Positions 28,944 through 40,194 of a stretch of 64,000 bases of DNA are shown here, in pieces (the first letter of the stretch is position 1; each line of letters opens with the position of its first letter). The notes under the pieces are model-generated. The model made no database searches. It was not told the DNA's origin and was given only the letters and a program-made list of their open reading frames with translations. The stretch spans positions 3,100,001 through 3,164,000 of the forward strand of contig NZ_CP058907.1 of NCBI RefSeq assembly GCF_013415845.1, given 5' to 3'. Made by a program: the position numbers and the translations under genes. This DNA comes from Rhodopseudomonas palustris. GTDB lineage: Bacteria; Pseudomonadota; Alphaproteobacteria; Rhizobiales; Xanthobacteraceae.

Positions 28944-29471
28944 TCACTCCGCGCGCTCATTCCCGCGTTCAGCCGAGCCACCACGTAGCGCGTTCGTCAC
29001 GAAGGCGTCCTTTGCGGCCCTGTAACGGTCCATCGGTTGCCCGTCATGCGACCGCTTAAGCTCATTGTAGCTTCTCAACAAAGCCGGATCGGCGCGTAGC
29101 GCGGCGGCGAAATGGTGAAAAACGTCGAACTCTCCGCCTTTGACGGTGAGCTGGATGCCGAGATGGGGCATGCAGGCGTTGTCTTCAAAGGCGGCGAACT
29201 CGTTGGTCCGCACCGAGCCTGAATTGCGCGCGTACCGGGCGGCAAGCGCGGCCTCTGTGGCCTGGAAGTCTTCGCGCTCCACCCGCACAACGATGTCGAG
29301 GTCGCCCTTGGTGAGACACCCCGGGACCGAGGTCGCGCCAATATGCAGGAACTCACTGGTCTTGGGCAGAACGGCGATAAGCTGCTGCTTAACTGTAGCA
29401 AACAGACGCTCGGCGGCATCACGGGCGTGCTTATGATCCGCGGCAATGTGGAACCGATCAGGAACGGGCAT
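28944..29471 (-). CDS. GrpB-like nucleotidyltransferase-fold protein
   Basis: The 175-residue protein has the GrpB/UPF0157 pattern of the nucleotidyltransferase superfamily: FLHIGATSVPGCLTKGDLDIVVRV, where the two acidic residues DLD match the metal-binding pair of the fold. Family members have no firm substrate; some resemble dephospho-CoA kinase partners or aminoglycoside nucleotidyltransferases. The start is uncertain; ATG 29471 is chosen because the longer frame to 29546 begins with a Trp/Arg-rich stretch unlike the family. The stop lies eight bases beyond the end of the convergent response regulator gene. Confidence 0.72.
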   Translation of the reverse strand: MPVPDRFHIAADHKHARDAAERLFATVKQQLIAVLPKTSEFLHIGATSVPGCLTKGDLDIVVRVEREDFQATEAALAARYARNSGSVRTNEFAAFEDNACMPHLGIQLTVKGGEFDVFHHFAAALRADPALLRSYNELKRSHDGQPMDRYRAAKDAFVTNALRGGSAERGNERAE

Positions 29472-29686
29472 TTGTACTGACCGCAGGGTGGAAAAACGCA
29501 CGTAGCGCCATGCCCACGTGTCCGACGCATCGACATGCGACGGCATCCGTGCGCGGCCATGCTTCGTCCTCGCCGCTTCGCCGTACTATCGTCTCAGCCC
29601 TGCGACATTAAACGCCGCGCCCCATCAACCTCGGGCGCCCCCTTTGATGGGTTTCGCCGCGCTCACCCCATCCTACGCAGTCAGCT

Positions 29687-30454
29687 TCACGCCAGCGTAT
29701 TGGCCAGCGCCGCCGAAAACGTCTCGTCGGTACGGTCGAGCTTGAGCGGCGTCACCGAGACGAAGTTGGCGGCGAGCGCGGCCAGATCGGTGCCTTCGGC
29801 TGGCATGTCTTCGACTTTGATCCTTTCGAAGCCGATCCAGTAATACGGATTGCCGCGGCCGTCGTGGCGTTCGTCGATGCGCAGGAAACCGGGATTGCGC
29901 TTGCCCTGCCGCGTCACCACCACGCCCTTGACCTTGTCGGGCGTGCAGGCCGGGAAATTGATGTTGACCACGGTGTTCTTCGGCACGCCTGCGGCCATCA
30001 CCTTGCGGATGATGTCGGGCGCGTGCGTCCGCGCGGTCTCCCACAGCGGCGCGTTGCGAGTCTCGATGGTGAATTCCTGCGACAGCGCGAACGACGGCAG
30101 GCCGAGGATGGTACCTTCCAGCGCGCCTGCGATGGTGCCGGAATAGACCACGTCCTCGGCGACGTTACGGCCGCGGTTGACGCCCGACAGCACCAGATCC
30201 GGCGCCTTGTCCTTGAGGATGAAGCGCGAGCCCATGATCACGCAGTCGGTCGGCGTGCCGCGCACCGCGAAGTGCCGCGGACCGACTTCGCGCAGGCGCA
30301 AGGGATCGTTCAGCGACAGCGAATGCGACACCCCGGACTGGTCGAGCTCGGGCGCCACCACCCAGACGTCGTCGGAGATTGCGCGGGCGATCTGTTCGAC
30401 CGTCTTCAGTCCGGGCGCATGAATGCCGTCGTCGTTGGTGCACAGAATCCGCAT
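29687..30454 (-). CDS. surE: 5'-nucleotidase SurE
   Basis: SurE is a metal-dependent nucleoside monophosphate and polyphosphate phosphatase of stationary phase. The 255-residue product begins [20 protein letters not shown] with the ND D metal ligands at residues 8-9, followed by [17 protein letters not shown] and the second metal site [20 protein letters not shown]. The length is normal. It is upstream of pcm on the same strand, though with two other genes between them. Confidence 0.96.
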   Translation of the reverse strand: MRILCTNDDGIHAPGLKTVEQIARAISDDVWVVAPELDQSGVSHSLSLNDPLRLREVGPRHFAVRGTPTDCVIMGSRFILKDKAPDLVLSGVNRGRNVAEDVVYSGTIAGALEGTILGLPSFALSQEFTIETRNAPLWETARTHAPDIIRKVMAAGVPKNTVVNINFPACTPDKVKGVVVTRQGKRNPGFLRIDERHDGRGNPYYWIGFERIKVEDMPAEGTDLAALAANFVSVTPLKLDRTDETFSAALANTLA

Positions 30455-30598
30455 GTCGCTGGGCTGCCTCTCTGAAGGTCTTTCTTGAGGCCGTCGTCAT
30501 ATCCGGCCCGGCCGCGAGAGGCAAATTCGGCCCAAGCCGGCCCCGGCCGGATCGGCCGGCGCCCCCGAGACGCGAGTGCACCCAGGGGCGCGCGAACG

Positions 30599-32842
30599 TC
30601 ACCAGCGCGCGGTGACGCTGCCGAGCACGGTGCGGCCCTGCGTGAAGGTGCAATTGCCACCGTTGCAGATGCCGACGCGTTGATCGCCAAGATTCCGCGC
30701 GTTGACGGCGAACCGCATGCCGCGAACATCGTAGTGCACGCCGGCATCGAACGCCGTGCTCGCCGGATTGCGCACGGTATTGGCCGAGTCCGCCCAAGTC
30801 CGATCGATCCAGCGCACGCCCGCACCGAGACCAAACCCGGCGAGCGCGCCGGTCTGCCACGTGTAATCCATGAACACCGCCGCCTGCTGGGGCGGAACGC
30901 CGATCGGCACCTTGCCGAGATCGGCATCGTTGCTGCGCGTCACCTCGGCCTCAGTGTAGCTGTACGAGGCGATGCCTTTCAGACCTTCCGCGAGCGACAG
31001 CACGGCCTCCAGTTCTGTCCCGCGCGACCGAACCTGTCCAGTCTGCACCGAATACATCGCGCCGAACACCGGATCGACCGTCAGCACGTTGTCCTTGGTC
31101 AGGTTGAACCAGGTCGCGGTGAAATAGCTGTTCCAGCCGCGCGGCTGATACTTGATGCCGGCCTCGATCGACTCGCCGGTGGTCGGCGCGAACGGCGATG
31201 CCCCCCGCCCCGGCGCCGTGGTGCCGGCCTGCGGCAGGAAAGACGTCGCGTAGTTGACGTAAGGCGCGACGCCGCTGTCGAACAAATACAGCAACCCGGC
31301 GCGCCCGGTGAAGCGATCCGGCGTGCTGTTGGTGGTGGTGTTCGACAGTTCGTTGAACTGCGAAAGCTCGGAGAAGTCCTGCCGACCTCCGACCGTCAGG
31401 CGCCAGCCCCCGAGCGCCAACTGATCCTGCACATAGAGGCCGAGTTGCCCGAGCGTCTGCCGATTGGCGGCGGCCAGCGACAATGCCGAGGTCGGAAACG
31501 CGACGCCGATCACCGGATTGGTCAAATCGAGCGGCGGCGCCGACCCGACGGAGTAGCCGATATTCGTCGCCTGCCGGAAGTAATCGAGGCCAGCCAGCAC
31601 GGTGTGCCTGATCGGCCCGGTCGCCAGCTTCGCCTCGATCTGGCTGTCGATCGCGAACGTATTCAGGGTTTCCTTGAAGTTGGACGCATAGCGGTTGAGT
31701 GTGCGCCCATCGTCCGACAGGCCGAGCCCGTCGATCATGTCGCCGTCGAGCCGCGCATGACCGATGCGCACATTCTGCCGGAACGTCAGCGCCGGATCGA
31801 AGCGATGTTCCAGCCGGTAGCCGATCGAGGCCTGCGATATCTTCAGCGTGTCGAAAGCCGGATCGCCGAGCCGGATATTGGTGGCCAGCCCGGTGATCGG
31901 GTTCTGCATGTAGTACGGCCACATCGAGGCCTTGCTGTGCGTGTACTCTGATAGAATGGTGAGGGTCGTGTCCTCGCCCAGCTTCGCCGTGACGCTCGGC
32001 GCGAGGAAGACGCGGTCGTCCCAGGTGCCGGGAATCTGCGTGCCGCTGTCGCGCACCAGGCCGGTGAAGCGATAGAGCAGATCGTCGTGGCCGGGCACCG
32101 GTCCGCTGAAATCGAACCGGCCCTGGTAGCGGTTGAAATTGCCGACATCGAAGCCGGCTTCGTTGAGCCGATACGGCAGCGGCATCTTGCTGACGTAGTT
32201 CACCAGCCCGCCGGCGTCGTTGGCGCCGTACAGCACCGAGGACGGTCCGCGCAGCACCTCGATGCGCTCGGCACCGTAAGGTTCGTTACGGAAATAGACG
32301 TAGAGGCCGTTCCCCTGCCGCAGACCGTCGCGATAATTGCCGAATTGCGTGCTTGAGAAGCCGCGGATCATGAACTGATCGTAGCGCGCATCGTAGCCGA
32401 ACGGCTGCGTCTGCACGCCGGCCGTATAGGCCAGCGCCTCGCCGACCGTCCGGGCGCCGGTGTCGCGGATCTGGTCCTGGGTCACCACCGAGACCGACTG
32501 CGAGCTTTCGATCAGCGGCGTGTTGGTCTTAGTGCCGGTCGCACTGCCGGAAGCGACGAAACCGCTGACAGGCCCGGTCGCGCTCGACAGCGTCGTCGCG
32601 GATGCCGGCGCGGGTGCAGCCGGAGGCTGAGCCGGTGGGACTCGCTGCGCCGTTCGGCGCTGCTGTGTTGCAGTCGAGCGGCGCTCGGCGCGCGCCGGCC
32701 GCGCCTGCACCGGCTTCGGCGCATCGACCGTGACCGAAGGCAGCGAGGTTTGGGCGTGCCCCTCGACACTCCAGCAGGCATCCCCGATCAACAAACTGCA
32801 GCTCGCGAGCGCAACGCGTCGCGAGACTTTCCATCTCGGCAT
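30599..32842 (-). CDS. TonB-dependent siderophore receptor
   Basis: The 747-residue protein has a signal sequence with KVSRRVALASCSLL, a Pro/Ala-rich spacer, a TonB-box-like region, the plug domain (SVSVVTQDQIRDTGARTVGEAL; GFSSTQFGNYRDG; RIEVLRGPSSVLYGAND) and a 22-strand barrel ending in LGSVTARW. The plug and length match FhuA/FoxA-type ferric-siderophore receptors. No transporter genes lie next to it. ATG 32842 follows a GGGGGATTGGGA site; the longer frame upstream is not signal-like. A palindrome at 33007-33023 may control it. Confidence 0.93.
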   Translation of the reverse strand: MPRWKVSRRVALASCSLLIGDACWSVEGHAQTSLPSVTVDAPKPVQARPARAERRSTATQQRRTAQRVPPAQPPAAPAPASATTLSSATGPVSGFVASGSATGTKTNTPLIESSQSVSVVTQDQIRDTGARTVGEALAYTAGVQTQPFGYDARYDQFMIRGFSSTQFGNYRDGLRQGNGLYVYFRNEPYGAERIEVLRGPSSVLYGANDAGGLVNYVSKMPLPYRLNEAGFDVGNFNRYQGRFDFSGPVPGHDDLLYRFTGLVRDSGTQIPGTWDDRVFLAPSVTAKLGEDTTLTILSEYTHSKASMWPYYMQNPITGLATNIRLGDPAFDTLKISQASIGYRLEHRFDPALTFRQNVRIGHARLDGDMIDGLGLSDDGRTLNRYASNFKETLNTFAIDSQIEAKLATGPIRHTVLAGLDYFRQATNIGYSVGSAPPLDLTNPVIGVAFPTSALSLAAANRQTLGQLGLYVQDQLALGGWRLTVGGRQDFSELSQFNELSNTTTNSTPDRFTGRAGLLYLFDSGVAPYVNYATSFLPQAGTTAPGRGASPFAPTTGESIEAGIKYQPRGWNSYFTATWFNLTKDNVLTVDPVFGAMYSVQTGQVRSRGTELEAVLSLAEGLKGIASYSYTEAEVTRSNDADLGKVPIGVPPQQAAVFMDYTWQTGALAGFGLGAGVRWIDRTWADSANTVRNPASTAFDAGVHYDVRGMRFAVNARNLGDQRVGICNGGNCTFTQGRTVLGSVTARW

Positions 32843-33006
32843 TCCCAATCCCCCAGTACCAACAACTGAGGGCTTATGCGTGGGGCGTACAGCGAGAACA
32901 ATTTGAATGGGTCCAGAAAAGAACTGCGACATTCGCCCGCATTGCGCTGAGAACGATGCGCCAATTGGGGCTTGCGAGCATCGCGGCAATTCGGGGCCGT
33001 CGTCAG

Positions 33007-33023
33007 ACTGGAACAATTCCAGT
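33007..33023. promoter_or_regulatory. Candidate iron-responsive operator (Irr-like palindrome)
   Basis: ACTGGAA-CAA-TTCCAGT is a perfect 7-3-7 palindrome 165 bases upstream of the siderophore receptor start. The spacing equals that of the Irr iron control element (TTTAGAA-N3-TTCTAAA), although four of seven half-site bases match. Assignment to Irr, RirA or Fur is inference. Confidence 0.4.
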
Positions 33024-33089
33024 TAAACGTCGCGCGGATAGCGCGACGGCCACACGATCAAGTAGTAGCTTACGGAGCACGCAACTCTG

Positions 33090-33674
33090 TCAGAAGCACA
33101 GGCCCAGCATCTTTATGCTGCAGTCACGCTGCACCGACTTGGGCTGAACCGACTTGGGCTGAACCGATTTGGGCTTCGCCGGCTTTTCCTTGTCGGTCAA
33201 CTTCGCGGAAGTCGCAGCAGGCTTGGCTGACCTTGCTGGCGGCTTGGCTTTCGGCTTCTCGTCGCCGCCGGCGATCACCATCGCCCAGTAGGTCCGGCCG
33301 CTCGCGCTCGATCGGACGCTGGCAACACCGACCTTGGAGGCGCCTTTCAGCAGCAGGTTGGCGCGATGGCCGGGCGAGTTGATCCACTGCTTCAGCGTGT
33401 TCGGAAAATCCGGATAGCCGTAGGCGATGTTCTCGGCAGCACGCGACACGTTGGCCGGCGCCACGCGCGAGGTGAACGAGCCGCCGGCCTCGTGACTGAG
33501 GACGTCCTTCGATGCCATTGCGACGGCCTGCCGCTGCGCGATCGCATTCAGCGTCGCGTCCATCACCACCTTGCCCTCACCGTTCTTGGCGCGGAAGTCG
33601 GAGATCATCTCGGCGGGCCCAGCGGCGAAAGCGGGAGCGCTCGAAGTTGTTATCATCGCCAGTATCACCGTCAT
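33090..33674 (-). CDS. CAP (SCP/YkwD) domain secreted protein
   Basis: The protein has a hydrophobic N-terminus ending SAPAFAAG and a CAP domain: ISDFRAKNGEGKVVMDATLN, MASKDVLSHEAGG with the His of the conserved site, AAENIAYGYP and WINSPGHRANLL, the family signature. The C-terminal tail is basic, with PKSVQ repeated three times from a 15-bp tandem repeat (33131-33175). Function in bacteria is unknown; secreted proteins of this type may bind or cut peptides or glycans. The start is unclear: ATG 33674 lies in the end of a palindromic repeat, ATG 33656 is shorter, and an ATG at 33797 would have the repeat encode part of the signal region. Confidence 0.78.
   Translation of the reverse strand: MTVILAMITTSSAPAFAAGPAEMISDFRAKNGEGKVVMDATLNAIAQRQAVAMASKDVLSHEAGGSFTSRVAPANVSRAAENIAYGYPDFPNTLKQWINSPGHRANLLLKGASKVGVASVRSSASGRTYWAMVIAGGDEKPKAKPPARSAKPAATSAKLTDKEKPAKPKSVQPKSVQPKSVQRDCSIKMLGLCF
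33131..33175. repeat. Three tandem 15-bp units in the CAP-domain gene
   Basis: Units 33131-33145, 33146-33160 and 33161-33175 differ by only a few bases and encode three PKSVQ pentapeptides near the C-terminus. Unit number may vary between strains. Confidence 0.9.
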
Positions 33675-33787
33675 TGCGAGGAGCGCAGCGACGAAGCAAT
33701 CCAGCACCGTGCACGGCGCCGTGGATTGCTTCGCGGAGCCTGTCATCGGGCGGCGCTTTGCGCCGACCCGTTGGCTCACAATGACGG
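33668..33787. repeat. Palindromic intergenic repeat of about 120 bp
   Basis: CCGTCATTGCGAGGAGCGCA at the left end and CTCACAATGACGG at the right end are inverted, as are GAAGCAATCCA and TGGATTGCTTC in the interior. I know this pattern from the repeats common in Rhodopseudomonas and Bradyrhizobium genomes. It lies between serS and the CAP-domain gene and overlaps the possible 5' end of the latter. Confidence 0.8.
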
Positions 33788-33802
33788 GGAAAGACATCAG
33801 CT

Positions 33803-35293
<1,491 letters not shown>

Positions 35294-35354
35294 TCAGGCC
35301 GGGCCCGTCCCGGCCGTCCGCGTGTCGCGGAGCAACGTCTGTAGAAGACGGCAA

Positions 35355-35375
35355 TGCCCGGCACAAGGCCGGGCA
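35355..35375. repeat. Hairpin repeat between autotransporter gene and serS
   Basis: TGCCCGGC, a 5-base loop and GCCGGGCA. The same element is seen, inverted, at 11608-11627. It may end the autotransporter transcript before serS, although no T-run follows. Confidence 0.6.
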
Positions 35376-35391
35376 AGACAACGCGGACCGT

Positions 35392-38300
35392 TCAGAACTG
35401 CCAGCTCAACTGGCCGCGCACCTGGTCGCGCCGGACGCGCTCGCCGCGCTGGGCGCCATACGATAGGCCTGCCCGCGCCTGCGGCCCGAGCTGCAGATCG
35501 AGCCCACACTCGACCAGCGCGGTGTCGCGATCGAGCGGAACGCCGGCGACCGCAAACGGCTCGCCCGTGCTGCGGAACGCGAGCTCCGCGATCGGAGCCG
35601 TGGCGCCGAACGCATGCTGCCAGGACGCCGCCAGCCGGGGCATCGCCACCAGACCGGGCGACAGCGTGAAACTGGTTGTCAGCCGGCCGCCCAGGGTCGA
35701 ATAGCCGATATCGTCGTTGCGGCTCGTCCCCGTCAGCGCGGTGATGCCGCCGCCTTCGGTGAACCCATCGCGATGCAGATGCACCAGCGCCAGCCCGCCG
35801 AACGGCTCGGCGACGGCCTGCCCGACCGCCACGCGGTAGCCGATCTCGCCGAACGCCTGCGCGGTGGTGGCATCGTAGCGCGCGCCGGCGATGTCTGTGA
35901 CGCCGGGAAAGCTCACCGAGCGGCTGGTCGAAAGCGTGCTGAAGCTGGCAGAGGCCGCCGCGCGCAGCCGCCACGGGCCGGCCTCGCCGGATGCGTAGCC
36001 GGCGAGATGCGCGGTATCGATGTCGGCGGAACTGACGCGGTCGCGCACCGTCACGGTGGAGCCGGTGGAGCCCCCCGCGAGGCCGACCTGCCAGCCGGAA
36101 CCGAAGCGATAGTCGACGCCGCTGAAGAAACCGGCGACCGATCTGCTGGCCTCCGCGGCATTACCGTCGCTGCCGTTGCGGCCCCACATGCCGACGCCCT
36201 GCGCCCAGATGTTCGCGCCTGTGGCCTGAACGGCGTCGGCAGTGGTGCTCTGCCGCATCCGCCCGAGCACCGCTTCGCGCAGGATCAGGCTGTCGTCGAG
36301 CAGCGCCGATTGAGCGCTGGCATGGACCTCGCCTGAGAGTGCGTCGAACGCGCGCGGTGCCCCGGCGGTCGATTGCGTGGCGATCAGCAGGCCGAGCCCA
36401 TTCGCCGCTGAACCTGCATCGAGCGCATTGGCGACCGCGGCCTGATTGGCGCTGGTCGCCAGACTGGCGAACGGAACGGCGTTGCGGTTGAGCGTCAGCG
36501 TCACGGTATTGGCCGTGGTGTTTAGCGACGCTGCGAGGAACGGCAGATCGGCGGTCACCGCGCTCGCGAAGCTGCCGGTGATGCCGCCGGCGGCGGTGAG
36601 GATCGGATAGGCCTGACCGAGGATCGGGCTGTGTCCGATCAGGCTGGCGATGACGGTGCCGCCCGACAGGTTCGCGGTGCCGCCGACCTGGATCAGATCG
36701 GCGGTCGCACCCTCGACCTGCGCGACGTAAGCGGCGCCGGCCGATACGCTGAGATTGCCGGTGACCTGGATCGTGCCTACCGAATGACCGGGCGACACGA
36801 TCGAGCCGCCGCGCAGATCAAGCGATCCGAACGTGCCGGTGCCGCCGAGCCAGCCGGCGTTGGTGAACGCGCCGCTGCCGGTGAAACTGCCGTCGACGAC
36901 GCCGGCGTTGTACACGGTGCCGTCGTTATTCAGCGCGCCGGTGAACGTACCGCTGCGGCCGACCACGAAGCTCGCACCGGACGCGACCCACAGCGGCCCG
37001 AGCAGGCTGCCGCTGAGGCCGAGCGTGCTGCCGCTCTGAACCCGAGTGCCGCCGGTGTAGGTGTTGGTGCCTGCGAGCACGAGCGTGCCGGTGCCCGCCA
37101 GCGTCAATCCGCCCGGGCCGGAGATATCGTTGCTCCAGACGTCGAACGCGTTGAGGCCGCCTCGCGACGCGTCCATCGTTACGGTGATGTTGCTGCGGAA
37201 TGCGCCGTAGCCGCCGGCGGCGGCATAGAGGTTGATCCGCGCCCAGCCGCTGCCGTTGTCGAGCGGCACGCCCGATGCGGTCTCGGTGGTGTACAGGATC
37301 TCGTTGAGCTGATCGGTCGTCAGATACGGATAACGCGTCGCGATCAGATAATGCGCTTCGGCGGGCACCACCGGCGGCAGATCGGTGCGACCGACCGACG
37401 GCAGGCCATAGGTCATGAATTGCAGATAAGCGCTGGCCTGCTGGGCATAGGTCGAGGCGGTCGGGATCACGCCGCTACTGAGACAGGCGATCAGATCGAC
37501 GCAGGCCGCGGCGTAAGGCGAACTGCCGCCACCGCCGAGATAGCTCTGCATCGCCGTGCTGAGCCCCGCAAGCGTGCCGGTATTGAACAGCGCCGACGGA
37601 TACAGCGGATTGCCGGCCAGCATGTTGGCGATCACATAGGTGGCCGAGATCCGGCCGCCGATCACGTCCAGCGGATAATGCACCGCGAACACGTTGAGGT
37701 CGTAGGAGAAGTCCACCAGAGACAACGCGAACTGCTGGTAATAGCCGGGCGCGAGGATCGCGAACGGGATCGCGTTGGCGGTGGCCAGAATGGTGTGGGC
37801 GCTGGGAAAATCGCCGACCTTGGAGTCGCCGAGCACCCAATTGACGTTATAGGCGCCCGGCGTCTGCTGGTTCTGCCAGGCCAGATAGGACGAATTCTGC
37901 GGCGTGAACGGATGGCTGAGAATCTCGGCCGAGACCTGATACGGCGGCGGATTGCCGACGCTGTCCGACTGCCCCGGCAGATAGCCGTAGGCCCGACCGT
38001 AGATGTCGGTGGCGCCGAAGAATGACTTCATCGGCACGATCTGATTGTTGGCGATAATCTCCAGCTCCATCGCCTCGATCTGGTGCGGCAGCGGCGTGAT
38101 CGTCGGCAGGCCCTGGGGGTTGTAGTAATACGCCGGATTGCCCGGAAAGGCGCGGATCAGCACGTTGGCGGGGACGGCCGGAATGATCAGGATGGTGGCG
38201 GAGGCGACTTTGTCGGCCTGCGAGGAATTCAGGTAGATCTCGTTTTGCTTGCGCAGATTGGCGTCGAGCAGCGCCCGCCCCTCCGCACTCGACAGCAGCG

Positions 38301-38454
38301 TGTTGAATTGCGCCAGCAGCGCTTCCTGGTCGGCTGCCTGCTGCAGGCAGAGGCTGTTGCAGTTCTGCGCGACGGCCATGCGGGGCGCGGCAACCACCAC
38401 GCCTAAAGCGATCACCAACGCAGCCCGGAGAATGAGATTCTTAAAATTGCCCAT
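35392..38454 (-). CDS. Autotransporter with PAP2-type phosphatase passenger
   Basis: The protein of about 1020 residues has a signal peptide (ALVIALGVVVAAPRMAVAQ), then a domain of about 350 residues with PAP2/acid phosphatase motifs: GDFPSAHTILATANAIPF near residue 218 and VFAVHYPLDVIGGR near 260 (the His-xxx-Asp of motif 3). Next come passenger repeats typical of autotransporters (NTYTGGTRVQSGSTLGLSG), a linker, and a C-terminal barrel of about 270 residues ending in LSWQF. The phosphatase would be displayed on the cell surface. Motif 1 (KX6RP) is not obvious. The start is uncertain: ATG 38454 is preferred, a GTG at 38469 is possible. Confidence 0.82.
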   Translation of the reverse strand: MGNFKNLILRAALVIALGVVVAAPRMAVAQNCNSLCLQQAADQEALLAQFNTLLSSAEGRALLDANLRKQNEIYLNSSQADKVASATILIIPAVPANVLIRAFPGNPAYYYNPQGLPTITPLPHQIEAMELEIIANNQIVPMKSFFGATDIYGRAYGYLPGQSDSVGNPPPYQVSAEILSHPFTPQNSSYLAWQNQQTPGAYNVNWVLGDSKVGDFPSAHTILATANAIPFAILAPGYYQQFALSLVDFSYDLNVFAVHYPLDVIGGRISATYVIANMLAGNPLYPSALFNTGTLAGLSTAMQSYLGGGGSSPYAAACVDLIACLSSGVIPTASTYAQQASAYLQFMTYGLPSVGRTDLPPVVPAEAHYLIATRYPYLTTDQLNEILYTTETASGVPLDNGSGWARINLYAAAGGYGAFRSNITVTMDASRGGLNAFDVWSNDISGPGGLTLAGTGTLVLAGTNTYTGGTRVQSGSTLGLSGSLLGPLWVASGASFVVGRSGTFTGALNNDGTVYNAGVVDGSFTGSGAFTNAGWLGGTGTFGSLDLRGGSIVSPGHSVGTIQVTGNLSVSAGAAYVAQVEGATADLIQVGGTANLSGGTVIASLIGHSPILGQAYPILTAAGGITGSFASAVTADLPFLAASLNTTANTVTLTLNRNAVPFASLATSANQAAVANALDAGSAANGLGLLIATQSTAGAPRAFDALSGEVHASAQSALLDDSLILREAVLGRMRQSTTADAVQATGANIWAQGVGMWGRNGSDGNAAEASRSVAGFFSGVDYRFGSGWQVGLAGGSTGSTVTVRDRVSSADIDTAHLAGYASGEAGPWRLRAAASASFSTLSTSRSVSFPGVTDIAGARYDATTAQAFGEIGYRVAVGQAVAEPFGGLALVHLHRDGFTEGGGITALTGTSRNDDIGYSTLGGRLTTSFTLSPGLVAMPRLAASWQHAFGATAPIAELAFRSTGEPFAVAGVPLDRDTALVECGLDLQLGPQARAGLSYGAQRGERVRRDQVRGQLSWQF

Positions 38455-38662
38455 CGACCGCTCGTTCACCCGGCGACGCCGGTCAGCGAGACCAAAGGCC
38501 GACAGCCTGGGGTCGATTCGGAAGGCGGCGCAATCCAGCCTTCGTTACCACCGAGACTTGCGCCGACTTCGCCTCCAGGCGAAGTCCGATCGAGCAAAGC
38601 GGATCTGCGGCGTCGGCACAGCCAACGCCGGTCCGGCCTTCAGGGGAGAAAAATAGCCTGCC

Positions 38663-39472
38663 CTACGCCGACGGTGTCGAGGAGTCGGTGCTGGCGTTGG
38701 CGCTAGCGTCTGCCGCAGCGCGCTTCTTCTCCACCATCGACACCGCGATGATCGAGCCCTCGTACAGCAGCAGCAGCGGGATCGCGAGCGAGGCCTGGCT
38801 GATCACGTCGGGAGGGGTCAGAACCGCGGCGATGATGAATGCGCCGACGATGAAGTAGCGGCGCTTCTCCTTGAGCTGCTTGGCGGTCAGCACGCCGATC
38901 CGGCCGAGCAGCGTCAGGATCACCGGCAGCTGAAATGCCAGGCCGAACGCGAAGATCAGCGACATCATCAGCGACAGATACTCGCCGACCTTGGGCAGGA
39001 GCTGGATCTGCGCGGTCTCGGCACCGCCCATCTGCTGCATGCCGAGCGAGAACCGCACCAGCATCGGCAGCACCAGGAAGTACACCACCAGCGAGCCGAG
39101 CAGGAAGAAGCCCGGGGTGGCGATCAGGTACGGCACGAAGGCGTTGCGCTCGTGCTTGTACAAGCCCGGCGCGACGAATTTGTAGATCTGGGTGGCGATG
39201 ATCGGGAACGAGATGAAGCCGGCGCCGAACATCGCCAGCTTGAGCTGGGTGAGGAAGTATTCGAGCAGCGCGGTGTAGATGAACTTGGAGTTCTCCGGCC
39301 CTGCGACCCAGACGAACGGCCACACCAGCACGTTGTAGATCTGTTTGGCGAAGAAGAAGCAGAAGATGAACGCGATGCCGAAGCCGAGCAGCGCCTTGAT
39401 CAGCCGCGACCGCAGCTCGATCAGGTGGTCCATCAGCGGCGCCTTGGAGGCCTCGATATCCTCGGCACTCAT
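38663..39472 (-). CDS. tatC: Sec-independent translocase protein TatC
   Basis: TatC is the twin-arginine signal receptor of the Tat pathway. The 269-residue product starts [20 protein letters not shown] and has six transmembrane segments; [16 protein letters not shown] and the region with [12 protein letters not shown] match the family. The C-terminus is an Ala/Ser-rich tail. Its start overlaps tatB by four bases. The order tatA-tatB-tatC is usual. Confidence 0.97.
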   Translation of the reverse strand: MSAEDIEASKAPLMDHLIELRSRLIKALLGFGIAFIFCFFFAKQIYNVLVWPFVWVAGPENSKFIYTALLEYFLTQLKLAMFGAGFISFPIIATQIYKFVAPGLYKHERNAFVPYLIATPGFFLLGSLVVYFLVLPMLVRFSLGMQQMGGAETAQIQLLPKVGEYLSLMMSLIFAFGLAFQLPVILTLLGRIGVLTAKQLKEKRRYFIVGAFIIAAVLTPPDVISQASLAIPLLLLYEGSIIAVSMVEKKRAAADASANASTDSSTPSA

Positions 39473-40005
39473 GACGCTTTGGCGTCCTTGGTCGGTTCGG
39501 GATGCGCCAGATCCGGAGGCGCGGCATCAGGCGTGGCGAGCGCGTGCGTTTCAGCCACGACCGGCAAATGCGGCGGTTCGGTATCCTGGGCTTCGCGCAC
39601 GATCGCCAGCGGCTCAGACGCCGCCGCATCGTGCTGGGTCGCCTCGACGAAGGTCTCGGCGGTCGGCTGCGCTGGCGTTGTCGGCTCGGTCGGCGGGGTA
39701 TCGATGTTGGTGGCCTTGTCGAGCGCGATGGCGTCGGTGACTTCGCTCGACAGCTTGGTGAGCATGTTGTTGGTGGACAGCCCGCTGGTGGCTTCCTTGA
39801 CCTCGTCGAACGACTTCTTGAGGTCGGCCATCTCGGCCTCGCGCATCGCTTCCTGGAACTGCCCCTGGAATTCGGTGGCGAGCCGCCGCGCCTTGCCCAT
39901 CCACTGCCCGACCGTGCGCAGCACGCCCGGCAGTTCCTTGGGGCCGATCGCGATCAGCGCGACCACCCCGATCACCATCAGTTCACTCCACCCGATGTCG
40001 AACAT
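39469..40005 (-). CDS. tatB: Sec-independent translocase protein TatB
   Basis: The 178-residue product has the N-terminal helix [22 protein letters not shown], the family-specific [13 protein letters not shown] hinge and an amphipathic helix, followed by a long acidic, Thr/Pro/Ala-rich tail from about residue 95. TatB works with TatC in signal recognition. Overlap with tatC suggests coupled translation. Confidence 0.95.
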   Translation of the reverse strand: MFDIGWSELMVIGVVALIAIGPKELPGVLRTVGQWMGKARRLATEFQGQFQEAMREAEMADLKKSFDEVKEATSGLSTNNMLTKLSSEVTDAIALDKATNIDTPPTEPTTPAQPTAETFVEATQHDAAASEPLAIVREAQDTEPPHLPVVAETHALATPDAAPPDLAHPEPTKDAKAS

Positions 40006-40194
40006 GAAACGTGCCGACTATGCCTCAATGCGCCCGCGCATTTGCCGGGACGCTTCCGGGCGCGCCCCGCCGTCCCCGCGGTGCGCTCACCCTCTGGTCA
40101 TCCGGCGGCGCGTGCCGTCGCCGGATCAAGCGGCCCGGCAGGCGATGCTGCACGGGCTCGAAGACGGATCAGGTGCGTGCGGGGCGACTGCGCC

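Noticed and set aside
36631..38025. A 464-codon frame opposite the autotransporter gene
   Set aside because: Low-complexity Arg/Gly/Ala composition, no family and fully antisense to a gene with clear domains.
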